A DNA stretch of 64,000 nt. Origin: Streptomyces sp. TRM68416 (GTDB taxonomy: Bacteria; Actinomycetota; Actinomycetes; Streptomycetales; Streptomycetaceae). Both the position numbers and the translations under genes were made by a program. How positions within the stretch are numbered: position 1 is the stretch's first letter; every line of letters begins with the position of its first letter. Shown here in pieces: positions 35,007 through 43,964 of this stretch. The stretch is taken from positions 186,001-250,000 of the forward strand of contig NZ_JACVWU010000007.1 in NCBI RefSeq assembly GCF_014596915.1, read 5' to 3'. Under the pieces are notes generated by a model, which was given only the letters and a program-made list of their open reading frames with translations, did no database searches and was not told the origin of the DNA.

Positions 35007-37856
35007 GTGGGTCCTGTCCTCCCGTCCGAAGCCGACCGGTTGCCGTTCCGCGATCCCGCGCTCCCGTTGCACAAACGCGTCGACGACCTGCTGCAACGGC
35101 TCACACTCGACGAGCGGATCGGGTTGCTGCACCAGTACGCGGCGCCGATCGAACGCCTGGGCGTCGCCCCCTTCCGCACCGGAACCGAGGCCCTGCACGG
35201 CGTGTCCTGGCTCGGCGAGGCCACCGTCTTCCCGCAGGCGGTGGGGCTCGGCGCCACCTGGGACGAGGACCTCGTGCACGCGGTCGCCACGGCCGTGTCG
35301 GTGGAAATGCGCGCCTTCCACCGGCACCGCACCCCCGCGACCGGCTCCGGCACCCACAGCCTCCAGGCATGGGCGCCCGTGGTGAACCTGCTGCGCGATC
35401 CGCGCTGGGGCCGCAACGAGGAGGGCTATTCCGAGGACCCGCTGCACACCGGCCGACTGGCCACGGCCTACTGCCGGGGCCTGGCCGGGGACCACCCGGA
35501 CTACCTGCGCGCCGCACCGGTCCTCAAGCACTTCCTCGCCTACAACAACGAGGACGACCGCTGCGTCACCTCCTCCGGCGTCCGGCCCCGCGTGCTGCAC
35601 GAGTACGACCTGGCGGCGTTCCGCCCGGCCGTCGCCGACGGCTCGGCCACCGGCGCGATGGCGGCGTACAACCTCGTCAACGGCCGCCCCTGCCACGTCA
35701 GTCCGCTGATCGAGACGGAACTGCGGCGCTGGGCGCTCGCGACCGGCCACGAGCTGTTCGTGGTCAGCGACGCCGAGGCACCCTCCAACCTGGTCGACCC
35801 GGAGCACTACTTCGACGACCACCCCGCGGGACACGCCGCCGCCCTGAAGGCCGGCATCGACAGCTTCACCGACCAGAACGAGGACAGCGCGACGGTGACC
35901 GGCCGGCTGCGCGAGGCGGTGGACCGCGGACTGATCGACGAGGTCGACATCGACCGCGCCGCCCGCCGCCAGCTCCAACTGCGCTTCCGGCTCGGCGAGT
36001 TCGACCCCGACCTCGACCCGTACGCGCACATCGGCCCCGAGGTGGTCGACAGCCCCGAACACCGCGCCCTCGCCCGGCGCGCCGCGACCGAGTCGGTGGT
36101 GTTGCTCAAGAACGACCGACTGCTGCCCCTGGCGCCGCGCGACACACCCCGCGTCGCGGTCATCGGCCCCCTCGCGGACCTGCTCTGCGAGGACTGGTAC
36201 AGCGGCACCCTCCCCTACGGCGTCACCGTCGCCGCCGGGCTGCGCGCCGCCCTGGCGGAGCACGGCGGCGAAGCGGTGTGCGTCGAGGGCGCCGACCGCA
36301 TCGAACTGCGCTCGCTCACCAACGGCCAACCGCTGTGCGGTACTTCCTTCGACGTGGTCGACTGGGGCGGCGGCGCCCTCACCCTCCGGGACGCCGGCAC
36401 CGGCCGCTACCTCAGCCTCAAGGACGACGACACGCTCGTAGCGGACCAGGAACGCATCAAGAACTGGTTCGTGCGCGAGACCTTCGCGCTGGAGCCCGGC
36501 GGCGAGCCGGACACCGTCCTCCTGCGCAACCGCCACACCGGCCGCTACGCCGTCGTCGACCCCGCCGACGGCCGGGTGACGATGACCGCCGACGGCCCCG
36601 AGACCGCCGAACGCTGGCGCCGCGAGCTGGTGCGCGACGGCTTCGCCGAGGCCCGTGCCGCCGCCGAACAGGCCGACACCGCCGTCGTCGTCCTCGGCAA
36701 CCACCCGTTGATCAACGGCCGCGAGACCGAGGACCGCGCCGACACCGCCCTGCCGGAGGGGCAGGAGGCGCTGCTGCGCACGGTCTTCGGGGTCCGCCCG
36801 CAGACGGCGCTCGTGGTGATGAGCAGCTACCCGTACGCCGTCGACTGGGCCGACGAACACCTGCCCGCCGTGGTGTGGACGTCCCACGGCGGGCAGGAAA
36901 CAGGTCACGCGCTGGCAGCCGTACTCCTCGGCGACGCCGAACCCGCCGGCCGCCTGCCGCAGACCTGGTATCGGGGCGACGACCCGCTGCCGGAACCGCT
37001 GGACTACGACATCATCAAGGCCGGCTGGACCTACCAGTACCACCGGGCCGCACCGCTCTACCCCTTCGGCCACGGCCTGTCCTACACCGACTTCGCCCAC
37101 AGCGACCTGCGCCTGTCCCACTCCTCGATCGCCCAGGACGGCGAGGCCGCGATCACGGTGACGGTGACCAACACCGGCGCACGGCCCGGCAGCGAACTGG
37201 TCCAGCTCTACGTCCGCGCCCTCGACGCCCGCTACGAGGCACCCCGGCAGCGCCTCGCCGACTTCCGCAAGATCCGCCTGGAGCCGGGCGAGAGCCGGGA
37301 GTTGTCCTTCCGGCTGCCGGCCGAACGGCTCGCCCACTGGGACGTCGGCACCGGCGCCTTCACCGTCGACCCCGGCGACTACGAGATCACCGTCGCCCGC
37401 TCCGCCGAGCACCCGTTCCTGACCGCGCCGCTCACCGTGACCGGACCGGCCCCCGCGCCCCGCCCGCTCCTCCAACGGCGCACCCTCGCCGTCGACTTCG
37501 ACGATCACACGGACATCGAGATCGTCGACGCCACCCGCGCCGACGGTGACGCCGTCACCACGGCCCACCCGGACCGGCCCGCGACGCTGCTCTTCCGCGG
37601 CGTCGACCTCACCGGTGCCGCCCAGGTGGAGGCCGAAATCGCCCGCGAGGACGCGGGGTCGGGGCAGGCCCGGCTGGAACTGCGGGCCGGGGACCGGTTG
37701 TTGGTCGCACTCGACATTCCGGTCACCGGCGACCGGTACGCCTGGGCCACCACCGCGGCCGAGTTCGCCGCCCCGCTCGACGGCGTCCACGACCTCACGC
37801 TGACGCTGCACGGCGCCTTCCGGCTGACCGCCTTCACCTTCGCCCCGTCCGACTGA
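35007..37856 (+). CDS. GH3 glycosidase with inserted beta-trefoil-like domain
   Basis: A 949-aa cytoplasmic enzyme. The GH3 N-terminal barrel (HGVSWLGEATVFPQAVGLGATW; nucleophile Asp255 in FVVSDAEAP) is followed by the alpha/beta sandwich, which is split by an insert at residues about 430-545. The insert contains DAGTGRYLSLKD and RNRHTGRYAVVD, a fascin/beta-trefoil pattern. A fibronectin-III-like C-terminal domain and a final beta domain complete it. GTG 35007 has GAGGGG about 8 nt upstream. It precedes a CE7 esterase. Confidence 0.9.
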   Translation: MGPVLPSEADRLPFRDPALPLHKRVDDLLQRLTLDERIGLLHQYAAPIERLGVAPFRTGTEALHGVSWLGEATVFPQAVGLGATWDEDLVHAVATAVSVEMRAFHRHRTPATGSGTHSLQAWAPVVNLLRDPRWGRNEEGYSEDPLHTGRLATAYCRGLAGDHPDYLRAAPVLKHFLAYNNEDDRCVTSSGVRPRVLHEYDLAAFRPAVADGSATGAMAAYNLVNGRPCHVSPLIETELRRWALATGHELFVVSDAEAPSNLVDPEHYFDDHPAGHAAALKAGIDSFTDQNEDSATVTGRLREAVDRGLIDEVDIDRAARRQLQLRFRLGEFDPDLDPYAHIGPEVVDSPEHRALARRAATESVVLLKNDRLLPLAPRDTPRVAVIGPLADLLCEDWYSGTLPYGVTVAAGLRAALAEHGGEAVCVEGADRIELRSLTNGQPLCGTSFDVVDWGGGALTLRDAGTGRYLSLKDDDTLVADQERIKNWFVRETFALEPGGEPDTVLLRNRHTGRYAVVDPADGRVTMTADGPETAERWRRELVRDGFAEARAAAEQADTAVVVLGNHPLINGRETEDRADTALPEGQEALLRTVFGVRPQTALVVMSSYPYAVDWADEHLPAVVWTSHGGQETGHALAAVLLGDAEPAGRLPQTWYRGDDPLPEPLDYDIIKAGWTYQYHRAAPLYPFGHGLSYTDFAHSDLRLSHSSIAQDGEAAITVTVTNTGARPGSELVQLYVRALDARYEAPRQRLADFRKIRLEPGESRELSFRLPAERLAHWDVGTGAFTVDPGDYEITVARSAEHPFLTAPLTVTGPAPAPRPLLQRRTLAVDFDDHTDIEIVDATRADGDAVTTAHPDRPATLLFRGVDLTGAAQVEAEIAREDAGSGQARLELRAGDRLLVALDIPVTGDRYAWATTAAEFAAPLDGVHDLTLTLHGAFRLTAFTFAPSD

Positions 37857-37973
37857 CCCCCCGCCCGCCACCGCGCGACCAGCGGCCCGCCCGAGCCCGG
37901 GCGGGCCGCCACCCGTCCCGTCCGGCGCCGCACCGCCCCACCACCCGACACCGCCTCACCCGGAGGAAACCCC

Positions 37974-38957
37974 ATGCCGCTCACGGACTTCGGTCTGGAC
38001 GAACTCACCCGCTACCGGCCCGAGTCGCCCGCCCCGAAGGACTTCGACGCCTTCTGGCAGCGCACCCTCGCAGAGGCCCGGTCGCACGACGAGACGGCGA
38101 AGACCGAGCGGGTCACCTCCCAGCACCTGCTGCGCACCGTCGACATCGACGACGTACGCTTCCCGGGCTGGCGCGGTGAACCGGTGGCCGCCTGGCTGGT
38201 GCGTCCGCGCGACGCTGCCGGACCGCTGCCGGTCGTCATCACCTACAACGGCTACAGCGGCGGACGCTCACTGCCCACCGACCACCTGTTCTGGCCCGCC
38301 GCCGGCTACGCCCAGCTCGTCGTCGACAGCCGCGGCCAGGGGCACGACACCCCGGACCGGGGCGAGGGCGACGGCACCCAGTGGGTCAAGGGCTTCATGA
38401 CCCGCGGCATCGAGTCGCCCGACCACTACTACTACCGGCGCCTGATGACCGACTGCGTGCGCGCCGTGGACGCCGTGGCGCAGTTGCCCGGACTCGACCC
38501 GCAGCGGATCGTGCTGGCCGGCGGCAGCCAGGGAGGCGGCCTGGCACTCGCCGTCGCGGGCCTCACCGGGGACCGGGTGGCCGCCGTACTGGCGGACGTC
38601 CCGTTCCTGTGCCACTTCCGGCGGGCCGTGCAGATCAGCGGCGAGGGCCCGTACCCGGAGATCGCCGAGTACCTGCGGTGGCACAGCCGCCACCGGGTGG
38701 CGGAGACCTTCACCACCCTCGACTACTTCGACGGCGTCCACTTCGCCCAACGGGCCACCGCTCCGGCCCTGTTCAGCGTCGGCCTGATGGACCCGGTCTG
38801 CCCGCCCTCCACTGTCTACGCCGCCTTCAACCACTACGCGGGCCAGGACCGCACCATGACGGTGTGGCCGTTCGCCGACCACGGCGGCGGCTGCGGCTCC
38901 AACCCGCCCGCGCAACTGGCCTGGCTGCACCGGCGCGGCCTGGCACCGGAGGTCTGA
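37974..38957 (+). CDS. CE7 acetylxylan esterase / cephalosporin-C deacetylase
   Basis: A 327-aa alpha/beta hydrolase that deacetylates xylo-oligosaccharides in the cytoplasm. It begins PLTDFGLDELTRYRPESPAP as CE7 enzymes do. The oxyanion region is ITYNGYSGG, the nucleophile elbow GGSQGGGLAL, the catalytic Asp lies in SVGLMDPVCPPST and the His in FADHGGGC. GGAGG stands about 8 nt before the ATG. It lies 117 bp after the GH3 gene and probably shares its transcript. Confidence 0.93.
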   Translation: MPLTDFGLDELTRYRPESPAPKDFDAFWQRTLAEARSHDETAKTERVTSQHLLRTVDIDDVRFPGWRGEPVAAWLVRPRDAAGPLPVVITYNGYSGGRSLPTDHLFWPAAGYAQLVVDSRGQGHDTPDRGEGDGTQWVKGFMTRGIESPDHYYYRRLMTDCVRAVDAVAQLPGLDPQRIVLAGGSQGGGLALAVAGLTGDRVAAVLADVPFLCHFRRAVQISGEGPYPEIAEYLRWHSRHRVAETFTTLDYFDGVHFAQRATAPALFSVGLMDPVCPPSTVYAAFNHYAGQDRTMTVWPFADHGGGCGSNPPAQLAWLHRRGLAPEV

Positions 38958-39017
38958 GCGGCGTGTCCTTCGCAGGACGGGCGGGCTTGTTGTGCGATCT
39001 CTTTTCAGGAGAGACTT

Positions 39018-39031
39018 CTACAGCACTGTAG
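39018..39031. promoter_or_regulatory. BlaI-type operator upstream of tatA-like gene
   Basis: CTACAGCACTGTAG is a perfect CTACA-N4-TGTAG dyad 64 bp before the tatA-like start. Related dyads stand upstream of terD, terB and the Spo0M remnant. BlaI/MecI/CopY proteins are known to bind TACA/TGTA dyads. Confidence 0.7.
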
Positions 39032-39094
39032 TTCGCCGCCCGCCGTCGGTACGCCGTACCGGCGGCCGTCCACCACCGCGAGAGAGCAGACCTG

Positions 39095-39259
39095 ATGTTC
39101 GGCATGAGTGAACTGGCCCTGATCCTTCTCGTCGTCGTGGTGATCCTCGGCATCAAGAAACTGCCCGAGCTGACGCGGTCGGCGGGCAAGGCGGCCCGGA
39201 TCTTCAAGAGCGAGACCAAGGCGCTGAAGGAGCAGGACGAACCGCCCGCGCGCTCCTGA
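39095..39259 (+). CDS. tatA: TatA/TatE-type twin-arginine translocase subunit
   Basis: A 54-aa protein: short N-terminus MFGMSELALILLVVVVILG forming one membrane segment, then an amphipathic helix with the conserved KKLPELTRSAGKAARIFK. TatA oligomers make the pore of the Tat export system. It is shorter than housekeeping TatA (about 80-95 aa) and stands alone without tatC, so it is probably a specialised paralogue. A BlaI-type dyad lies upstream. The start has only a weak GAGAG ribosome site. Confidence 0.88.
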   Translation: MFGMSELALILLVVVVILGIKKLPELTRSAGKAARIFKSETKALKEQDEPPARS

Positions 39260-39261
39260 AC

Positions 39262-39327
39262 GGGCCCCGCGCCCCTGCTGTCCGCAGAGGATCGAGTGAT
39301 CGCGCGGACGGCAGGGGCGCGGGGCCC
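39262..39327. terminator. Strong bidirectional terminator
   Basis: A 24-bp stem (39262-39285 with 39304-39327) with a single T-G position and an 18-nt loop lies between the convergent tatA-like and terD genes. The arms start GGGCCCCGCGCCCCTGC. Confidence 0.85.
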
Positions 39328-39345
39328 GGCGGAGGGGACGAGGCC

Positions 39346-39921
39346 TCAGACGTTCACGCCGAAGTCGGCGGCGATGCCGGCCAGGCCGGAGGCGTACCCC
39401 TGGCCGACCGCGCGGAACTTCCACTCCTCGCCGTGCCGGTACAACTCGCCGAAGACCATCGCCGTCTCCGTGGAGGCGTCCTCGGACAGGTCGTAGCGGG
39501 CTATCTCCGCACCGCCCGCCTGGTTCACGATCCGGATGAAGGCGTTGCGGACCTGGCCGAAGCTCTGGCCGCGGTTCTCGGCGTCGTGGATGGAGACCGG
39601 GAACGTGATCCGGTCGACCTCGGCCGGTACGGCGGCGAGGTTCACCTTGATCGCCTCGTCGTCGCCCTCGCCCTCACCGGTGAGGTTGTCGCCGGTGTGC
39701 TCCACCGAGCCGTCCGGGCTGGTCAGGTTGTTGTAGAAGACGAAGTGCCGGTCGGACAGGACCTTGCCCGACGCGTCCAGCAGCAGCGCGGAGGCGTCGA
39801 GGTCGTAGTCGGTGCCCGTGGTGGTGCGGACGTCCCAGCCGAGACCGACCAGCACCGCGGTCAGGCCCGGCGCCTCCTTGCTGAGCGAGACGTTGCCGCC
39901 TTTGGACAGGGAAACTCCCAC
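39346..39921 (-). CDS. terD: TerD-family stress protein
   Basis: A 191-aa calcium-binding TerD domain protein linked to tellurite and other envelope stress. The N-terminus [18 protein letters not shown] and the calcium-site segments [21 protein letters not shown] and [20 protein letters not shown] are clear, as is [23 protein letters not shown] 39921 has AAGGAG 6 nt upstream. A BlaI-type dyad lies 68 bp before the start. Confidence 0.94.
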   Translation of the reverse strand: MGVSLSKGGNVSLSKEAPGLTAVLVGLGWDVRTTTGTDYDLDASALLLDASGKVLSDRHFVFYNNLTSPDGSVEHTGDNLTGEGEGDDEAIKVNLAAVPAEVDRITFPVSIHDAENRGQSFGQVRNAFIRIVNQAGGAEIARYDLSEDASTETAMVFGELYRHGEEWKFRAVGQGYASGLAGIAADFGVNV

Positions 39922-39988
39922 GCTGCTCTCCTTCTTGTTGGACACCGGCCGGGACGCGGATCCGCCGGAGCGAGCCCGCCCTGAAACA

Positions 39989-40002
39989 CTACAACAGTGT
40001 AG
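39989..40002. promoter_or_regulatory. BlaI-type operator between terD and blaI-like gene
   Basis: CTACAACAGTGTAG is a perfect dyad in the divergent space between terD and the BlaI-like repressor gene. It could serve both. Confidence 0.7.
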
Positions 40003-40131
40003 AAATTGCTGGTCGGGGGGTTCCGAGTAGCGTGGAGAGAAGCGGGTGCCGCTCGCCGGCGGTGAAGCGGTGCCGGGGATCTCTACGATGTACCGCTCAT
40101 GAACTGCGGTGCAGCGGAAGGGAGAGAAGGT

Positions 40132-40521
40132 GTGACGAACCAGCGGCAGCGTCCCCGGCGCCGGGGGCAGGGCGAGTTGGAGGGGCTGGTCCTGTCGGTC
40201 CTGGGCGAGGCGGACGGCCCGGCGACCGCGGGCTGGGTGCAGGAGCGGCTCGGCGGTGATCTCGCCTACACCACGGTGATCACGATTCTCACGCGGCTGC
40301 TCGCCAAGGGGGCGGTGACCCGGGAACGCGCGGGCCGGTCCTTCGCGTGGACGCCGGTGGCCGACCAGGCGGGGCTCGCCGCGCACAAGATGCGCAAGCT
40401 GCTGGACGGCGAGAGCGACCGTGAGGCGGTGCTCGCCAGCTTCGTCACCTCGCTCGGACCGGGCGACGAACGGCTCCTGCGGGAACTGCTGAGCCGGGCG
40501 ACGGCCGAAGGAGAAGACTGA
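40132..40521 (+). CDS. BlaI/MecI/CopY-family repressor
   Basis: A 129-aa winged-helix repressor: [23 protein letters not shown], the recognition helix region [33 protein letters not shown], and a C-terminal dimerisation/cleavage helix. GTG 40132 has GGAGAG about 5 nt upstream; ATG 40099 is possible. It is followed 6 bp later by an M56 metallopeptidase, the classic sensor-protease partner. Four TACA-type dyads within 3.5 kb are its likely targets. Confidence 0.92.
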   Translation: MTNQRQRPRRRGQGELEGLVLSVLGEADGPATAGWVQERLGGDLAYTTVITILTRLLAKGAVTRERAGRSFAWTPVADQAGLAAHKMRKLLDGESDREAVLASFVTSLGPGDERLLRELLSRATAEGED

Positions 40522-40527
40522 AGCCGC

Positions 40528-41460
40528 ATGGGGGTGTTCATCTTTCTTCCGCTGGTCCTTCCACTGACGGCATGGCCGGTCGCCCGGCTGGCCGAACAGC
40601 ATCTGCACCCGCGCACGGCCACCAGGCTGCTGACGGGCCTCGCCGGGGCCATGGCGATCTGCAGCTCGGTATCCCTGGGACTGCTGATGGTGGTGGGCAC
40701 CGCCCAACTGCCCGGCAACCCGCTGCCCGACGGCTGGTCGGACCCCGAGGTGCGCGCGGCGGTGCCCTACGACGAGATCGCCGGCCGCGCCGCCGTGCCC
40801 CTGCTCCTCATCGTGGTCGCCGCCTGCGGAAGGACTCTCTGGCGCCACCGGCGGGTGCGCCGACGGGCCCACCGGGCGCTGGCCGGTCTGCCGCCGACCG
40901 AGGTGGCGGTCGTGGCCGACGCGGAGCCCTACGCGTACGCCCTGCCCGGCGGGGCGCGGGACCGGGTCGTGGTGACCACGGCCCTGCTGGCCTGCCTCGA
41001 ACCGGCCGAACGCCGCGCCCTGTTCGCCCACGAACGCGCGCACCTCGCCGCCCGGCACCACCGCTACCTGCTCGCCGTGCGCCTGGCCGCCCAGGCCAAC
41101 CCGTTCGTCCACCCACTGCGTACGGCGGTGGCCTACACGGCGGAGCGCTGGGCGGACGAGGAGGCGGCCGCCGCGGTCGGCAGCCGCCGCACCGTGGCCC
41201 GCGCGATCGGCAAGGCGGCCCTGGTCTCCCGCGGCACTCCGGTGGCCACCCTGGCGGGGCTGGCCGCGCCGGGCCCGGTGCCGCGCCGGGTGGCCGCCCT
41301 GCTCGCCCCGGCCCCCGCCGCGCGCTCCTGGCCGTCGGTGTTCACGGCCGTGGGCATGGCCGCGTGGACGGCGGCCGCCGGTACGGCCGTCTCGGCCATG
41401 TCGTCGGCGAACTCCGCCCTGACGCTGGCCGTGCTGCTGCACGCGGCGACGCCCCTGTAG
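40528..41460 (+). CDS. M56-family membrane metallopeptidase (BlaR1-like, no sensor domain)
   Basis: A 310-aa membrane protein with segments near residues 1-20, 35-58, 86-104 and 265-305. The zinc site HERAH (residues 168-172) follows [20 protein letters not shown] and is completed by Glu/Asp in AERWADEEA. In Bla/Mec systems this protease inactivates the repressor. Here the penicillin-binding sensor domain is absent, so the signal is unknown. Same transcript as the BlaI-like gene. Confidence 0.9.
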   Translation: MGVFIFLPLVLPLTAWPVARLAEQHLHPRTATRLLTGLAGAMAICSSVSLGLLMVVGTAQLPGNPLPDGWSDPEVRAAVPYDEIAGRAAVPLLLIVVAACGRTLWRHRRVRRRAHRALAGLPPTEVAVVADAEPYAYALPGGARDRVVVTTALLACLEPAERRALFAHERAHLAARHHRYLLAVRLAAQANPFVHPLRTAVAYTAERWADEEAAAAVGSRRTVARAIGKAALVSRGTPVATLAGLAAPGPVPRRVAALLAPAPAARSWPSVFTAVGMAAWTAAAGTAVSAMSSANSALTLAVLLHAATPL

Positions 41461-41470
41461 AGGGCGTCGC
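41446..41470. terminator. Convergent hairpin terminator
   Basis: GCGACGCCC (41446-41454) pairs with GGGCGTCGC (41462-41470) over a 7-nt loop containing the M56 stop codon. It lies between the convergent M56 and terB-like genes. Confidence 0.65.
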
Positions 41471-41481
41471 CGGGCACCGGC

Positions 41482-41937
41482 TCAGAGGTCGAACTCGTGC
41501 GGCGGCAGGTCGAGGGTGAAGCACGCCTCGCGGACGACGGCCTGCTCGGTCTTGTCGAAGTCGCCGTCGGCGCCGCCGATGACGATGCCGATCTGGATGA
41601 CCGCCCGCGCCTCGGCGGGCTTCTTCTTCGCCTTGGCGATCTCCTGGAGCACGCTGACCTTGCCGAAGGCGAAGTCGGTGGTCAGCTTGTCGAGGTTTTC
41701 GTCGAAGCGGCGCTGGAGGTCGGTCGCGTCGAAGTTCTGCAGCACCTCGTTGGTGGCGATCAGCTGGGCCACGCGCTGCCGTTCGGCCGGGTCGATCGTG
41801 CCGTCGGCTGCGGCGACCAGGGCGCACATCGCCATGCTGGCATCGCGGAAGGCGCCGCTCTTGAGGTCGTTCTTCTTCGCCATGAGCTGGGTCTGCATCG
41901 TCGACGCGGACTCCTTGATGCGGTCCCACAGGGCCAT
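41482..41937 (-). CDS. terB: TerB-family tellurite-resistance protein
   Basis: A 151-aa helical protein with the TerB pattern: MALWDRIKESASTMQTQL, AMCALVAAADGTIDPAERQRVAQLI, then VIQIGIVIGGADGDFDKTEQAVVREACFTLDL. The two acidic DGxxDxxE loops are a likely metal site. TerB proteins work with TerD proteins at the membrane. A BlaI-type dyad lies 33 bp upstream, tying it to terD and the tatA-like gene. Confidence 0.93.
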   Translation of the reverse strand: MALWDRIKESASTMQTQLMAKKNDLKSGAFRDASMAMCALVAAADGTIDPAERQRVAQLIATNEVLQNFDATDLQRRFDENLDKLTTDFAFGKVSVLQEIAKAKKKPAEARAVIQIGIVIGGADGDFDKTEQAVVREACFTLDLPPHEFDL

Positions 41938-41969
41938 GAGAACTCCATGTGTTCGTTGTCGTAATAGAT

Positions 41970-41983
41970 CTACAGCAACGTAG
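41970..41983. promoter_or_regulatory. BlaI-type operator upstream of terB
   Basis: CTACAGCAACGTAG, a CTACA-N4-CGTAG dyad with one mismatch, lies 33 bp before the terB-like start. Confidence 0.65.
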
Positions 41984-42047
41984 AAACTAGCGGGGAGGCG
42001 GATAAGTTCCGGCCGCGGCGAGCTGGTTCCCGGAGCGGCCGGGAGGC

Positions 42048-42464
42048 TCAGCCCTCGTCCCCTTCGTCGCCCTCGTCGCCCTCGAAGAAGTCACCGATCT
42101 CGTCGACGACTTCGGCCGCGACCATGTCGCCGACCACACCCACGGCCAGCCCCGCGGCGCCCGCGGCGACCGCCGTGCCGACGCCGGGGCCGGAGCGGTG
42201 GCCGTCGTGGCCCTCGTGGTCGTGGTGTCCGTAGTGGCCCTCGTGCCCGTAGGAGGTGTGGGCGCCGTGCGCCGACCGATGCTCGACCAACTGCCGGATC
42301 CAGCCGTCGACCTCGGCGTTTTAGTCGCGGGCCTCGTGCAGTCCCACGGTGAAGCGGGTGAGGGCGTCGTGGCCCGCCGACAGGAGCCCGCCGCGCTTGT
42401 CGGCCTCCAGGACCACCTCCATCCCGCCCGGGGCGGCCAGGAAGGTGAGCTCGATCTCGTTGAC
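42048..42464 (-). pseudogene. Spo0M-like (sporulation control) gene remnant
   Basis: The frame reads VNEIELTFLAAPGGMEVVLE and on to FTVGLHEARD, then an in-frame TAA (42321-42323). The same frame continues NAEVDGWIRQLVEHRSAHGA with a His/Gly-rich tail to 42048. Together these match the C-terminal half of Streptomyces Spo0M-type proteins. The N-terminal arrestin-like half (about 150 aa) is missing upstream. Both a deletion and a nonsense change therefore inactivate it, unless the stop is a sequencing error. A BlaI-type dyad lies 50 bp upstream. Confidence 0.75.
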
Positions 42465-42513
42465 CTGGCGCGTCTGTTCTCTGGCTGGAACGACGGGAAT
42501 CCCCGGTCGTTCT

Positions 42514-42527
42514 CTACAGGTGCGTAG
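42514..42527. promoter_or_regulatory. BlaI-type operator upstream of Spo0M remnant
   Basis: CTACAGGTGCGTAG is a CTACA-N4-CGTAG dyad with one mismatch. The promoter region seems to survive next to the truncated gene. The space 42528-42743 beyond it has no gene that I can name. Confidence 0.55.
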
Positions 42528-42743
42528 AGGCGTGAAGGGCGTCGCCGCCCGCCCGTGCCGTGTTCGTGGCGGCCGGGCCGCGGCGCCGAGGAACTGATCG
42601 CGATCGCCGAGCACTCGGCGGCCGAGGGTGCCCTGCATCCGGTCACCCGCGTCCGCGTCGAGAGCACGTCCTCGCCGAACCGGTCGGCCCGGCCGCCACC
42701 GCTCCGGCGTGATCCGGAGGAGTGCGTCGCCGGGCCGCATCGG

Positions 42744-43757
42744 CTACGTGTGAGCCGGCCCCGCCCCGGGCCCGACGTCGGCGGGCGAGGCGGGGCGTCG
42801 CGTCCGGGACGGGTCCGGGGCGAGTTCGTCCAGGAGGGACGGGGAGAAGTTGCCGCCGGTGAGGACCGCTCCCAGGGAGCCGGGGCCCAGGTCGTGCCGC
42901 AGTGCCGCGGCGACGGCGACCGCGCCCGAGGGCTCCAGGAGGAGCCCCAGGGTGTCCCGCACGAGGCGCAGGGCCTGCAGGATGTCCTCCTCGTCGACGA
43001 GGAGGACATCGTCGACGACCTCGCGCATCCAGTCGACCGCGGCGGGCACGGGCACCCGCACGGCGATGCCGTCCGCCATCGTGCTCACCGGGCCCGTCGC
43101 CTCGGGTGCACCGGTGCGCCAGCTGGTGGCCATGGCCGGCGCGCCCGCCGCACAGACGCCGATGATCCGGGTGCGCGGTGAACGGGCCTTCGTCCAGCAG
43201 CCGATGCCGCTGATCAGGGCGCCGTTGCCGACCGGGACGAGGAGTGCGTCGAGGCCGAGCGGGGCCAGTTCCACCGCGATGGTGCCGGCGCCCTCGGCGA
43301 TGAGCGGCTCGTCACCGTCCTCGACGAAGACGTAGTCCGGGCGGGTGCCCGCGAAGGTCCGGGCCGCGTCCTTGGCGGCGTCGAAGTCCCCACCGGCCAG
43401 GACGACCTCGGCCCCCAGCTCCCGCATCCGCGCCACCTTGTTCGGGTTGGCGTCGTGCGCGGCGAACACGGTCACCGGCAGCGAACGCGCCTGTCCGGCG
43501 TAGGCCATGGCCTGGCCGAAGTTCCCGGCGGAGGCGCAGACGACGTGCTGACCGGCGGCCAGTCGGCGCATGTAGAGGTCCGCGCCCCGGCCCTTGAAGG
43601 AGCGCAGCGGATTCAGCGTCTCCACCTTGACCACGGTGTCCCGGCCGAGCGCACGGGAGAGTGCGGCATCGGAGAACTGGGGTGTGCGGAGGAAGGCGGG
43701 GTCGATGAGACTGGCAGCCTCTTCGATGCTGTCAGCAGACAAACGCTTAACGGTCAT
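42744..43757 (-). CDS. PLP-dependent threonine dehydratase-like enzyme
   Basis: A 337-aa fold-type II PLP enzyme with the Lys motif TLNPLRSFKGRGA, VVCASAGNFGQAMAYAGQ, VPVGNGALISGIG for phosphate binding and VLTGGNFS near the end. Serine/threonine dehydratase or racemase activity is expected. It has no regulatory ACT domain. TAGCAT lies 5 bp before the ATG at 43757, suggesting a leaderless start; an upstream in-frame start would add 10 residues. Confidence 0.88.
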   Translation of the reverse strand: MTVKRLSADSIEEAASLIDPAFLRTPQFSDAALSRALGRDTVVKVETLNPLRSFKGRGADLYMRRLAAGQHVVCASAGNFGQAMAYAGQARSLPVTVFAAHDANPNKVARMRELGAEVVLAGGDFDAAKDAARTFAGTRPDYVFVEDGDEPLIAEGAGTIAVELAPLGLDALLVPVGNGALISGIGCWTKARSPRTRIIGVCAAGAPAMATSWRTGAPEATGPVSTMADGIAVRVPVPAAVDWMREVVDDVLLVDEEDILQALRLVRDTLGLLLEPSGAVAVAAALRHDLGPGSLGAVLTGGNFSPSLLDELAPDPSRTRRPASPADVGPGAGPAHT

Positions 43758-43964
43758 GACTGATGCTAATCGGTCCCCGGCCGTCATGCCGGAGGGTCCG
43801 TGGCGGATTGGGTACTTTCACGGATCCCTCCCGCCCGCCGACTGCCGGGCGTCCGTTGAGGAGGTCGACGGCCCCCTTGTCGCCTACTGCCTGCCGCGAT
43901 GTCCGTGCTGTCGGCGGAGGTCCGCGACGAGGAGCAACGCATCGCCGACCCGCACCGACTGGCG

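Noticed and set aside
34965..37871. 968-aa minus-strand open frame
   Set aside because: Antisense shadow of the GH3 gene; Val/Gly/Arg-rich with no domain, while the plus frame has clear GH3 motifs.
40082..40093. Fifth BlaI-type dyad directly before the blaI-like gene
   Set aside because: CTACGATGTACC has the half-sites too close together to match the CTACA-N4-YGTAG spacing of the other four.
42528..42743. Missing N-terminal half of the Spo0M gene further upstream
   Set aside because: None of the minus-strand frames in this stretch resembles the Spo0M N-terminal domain.
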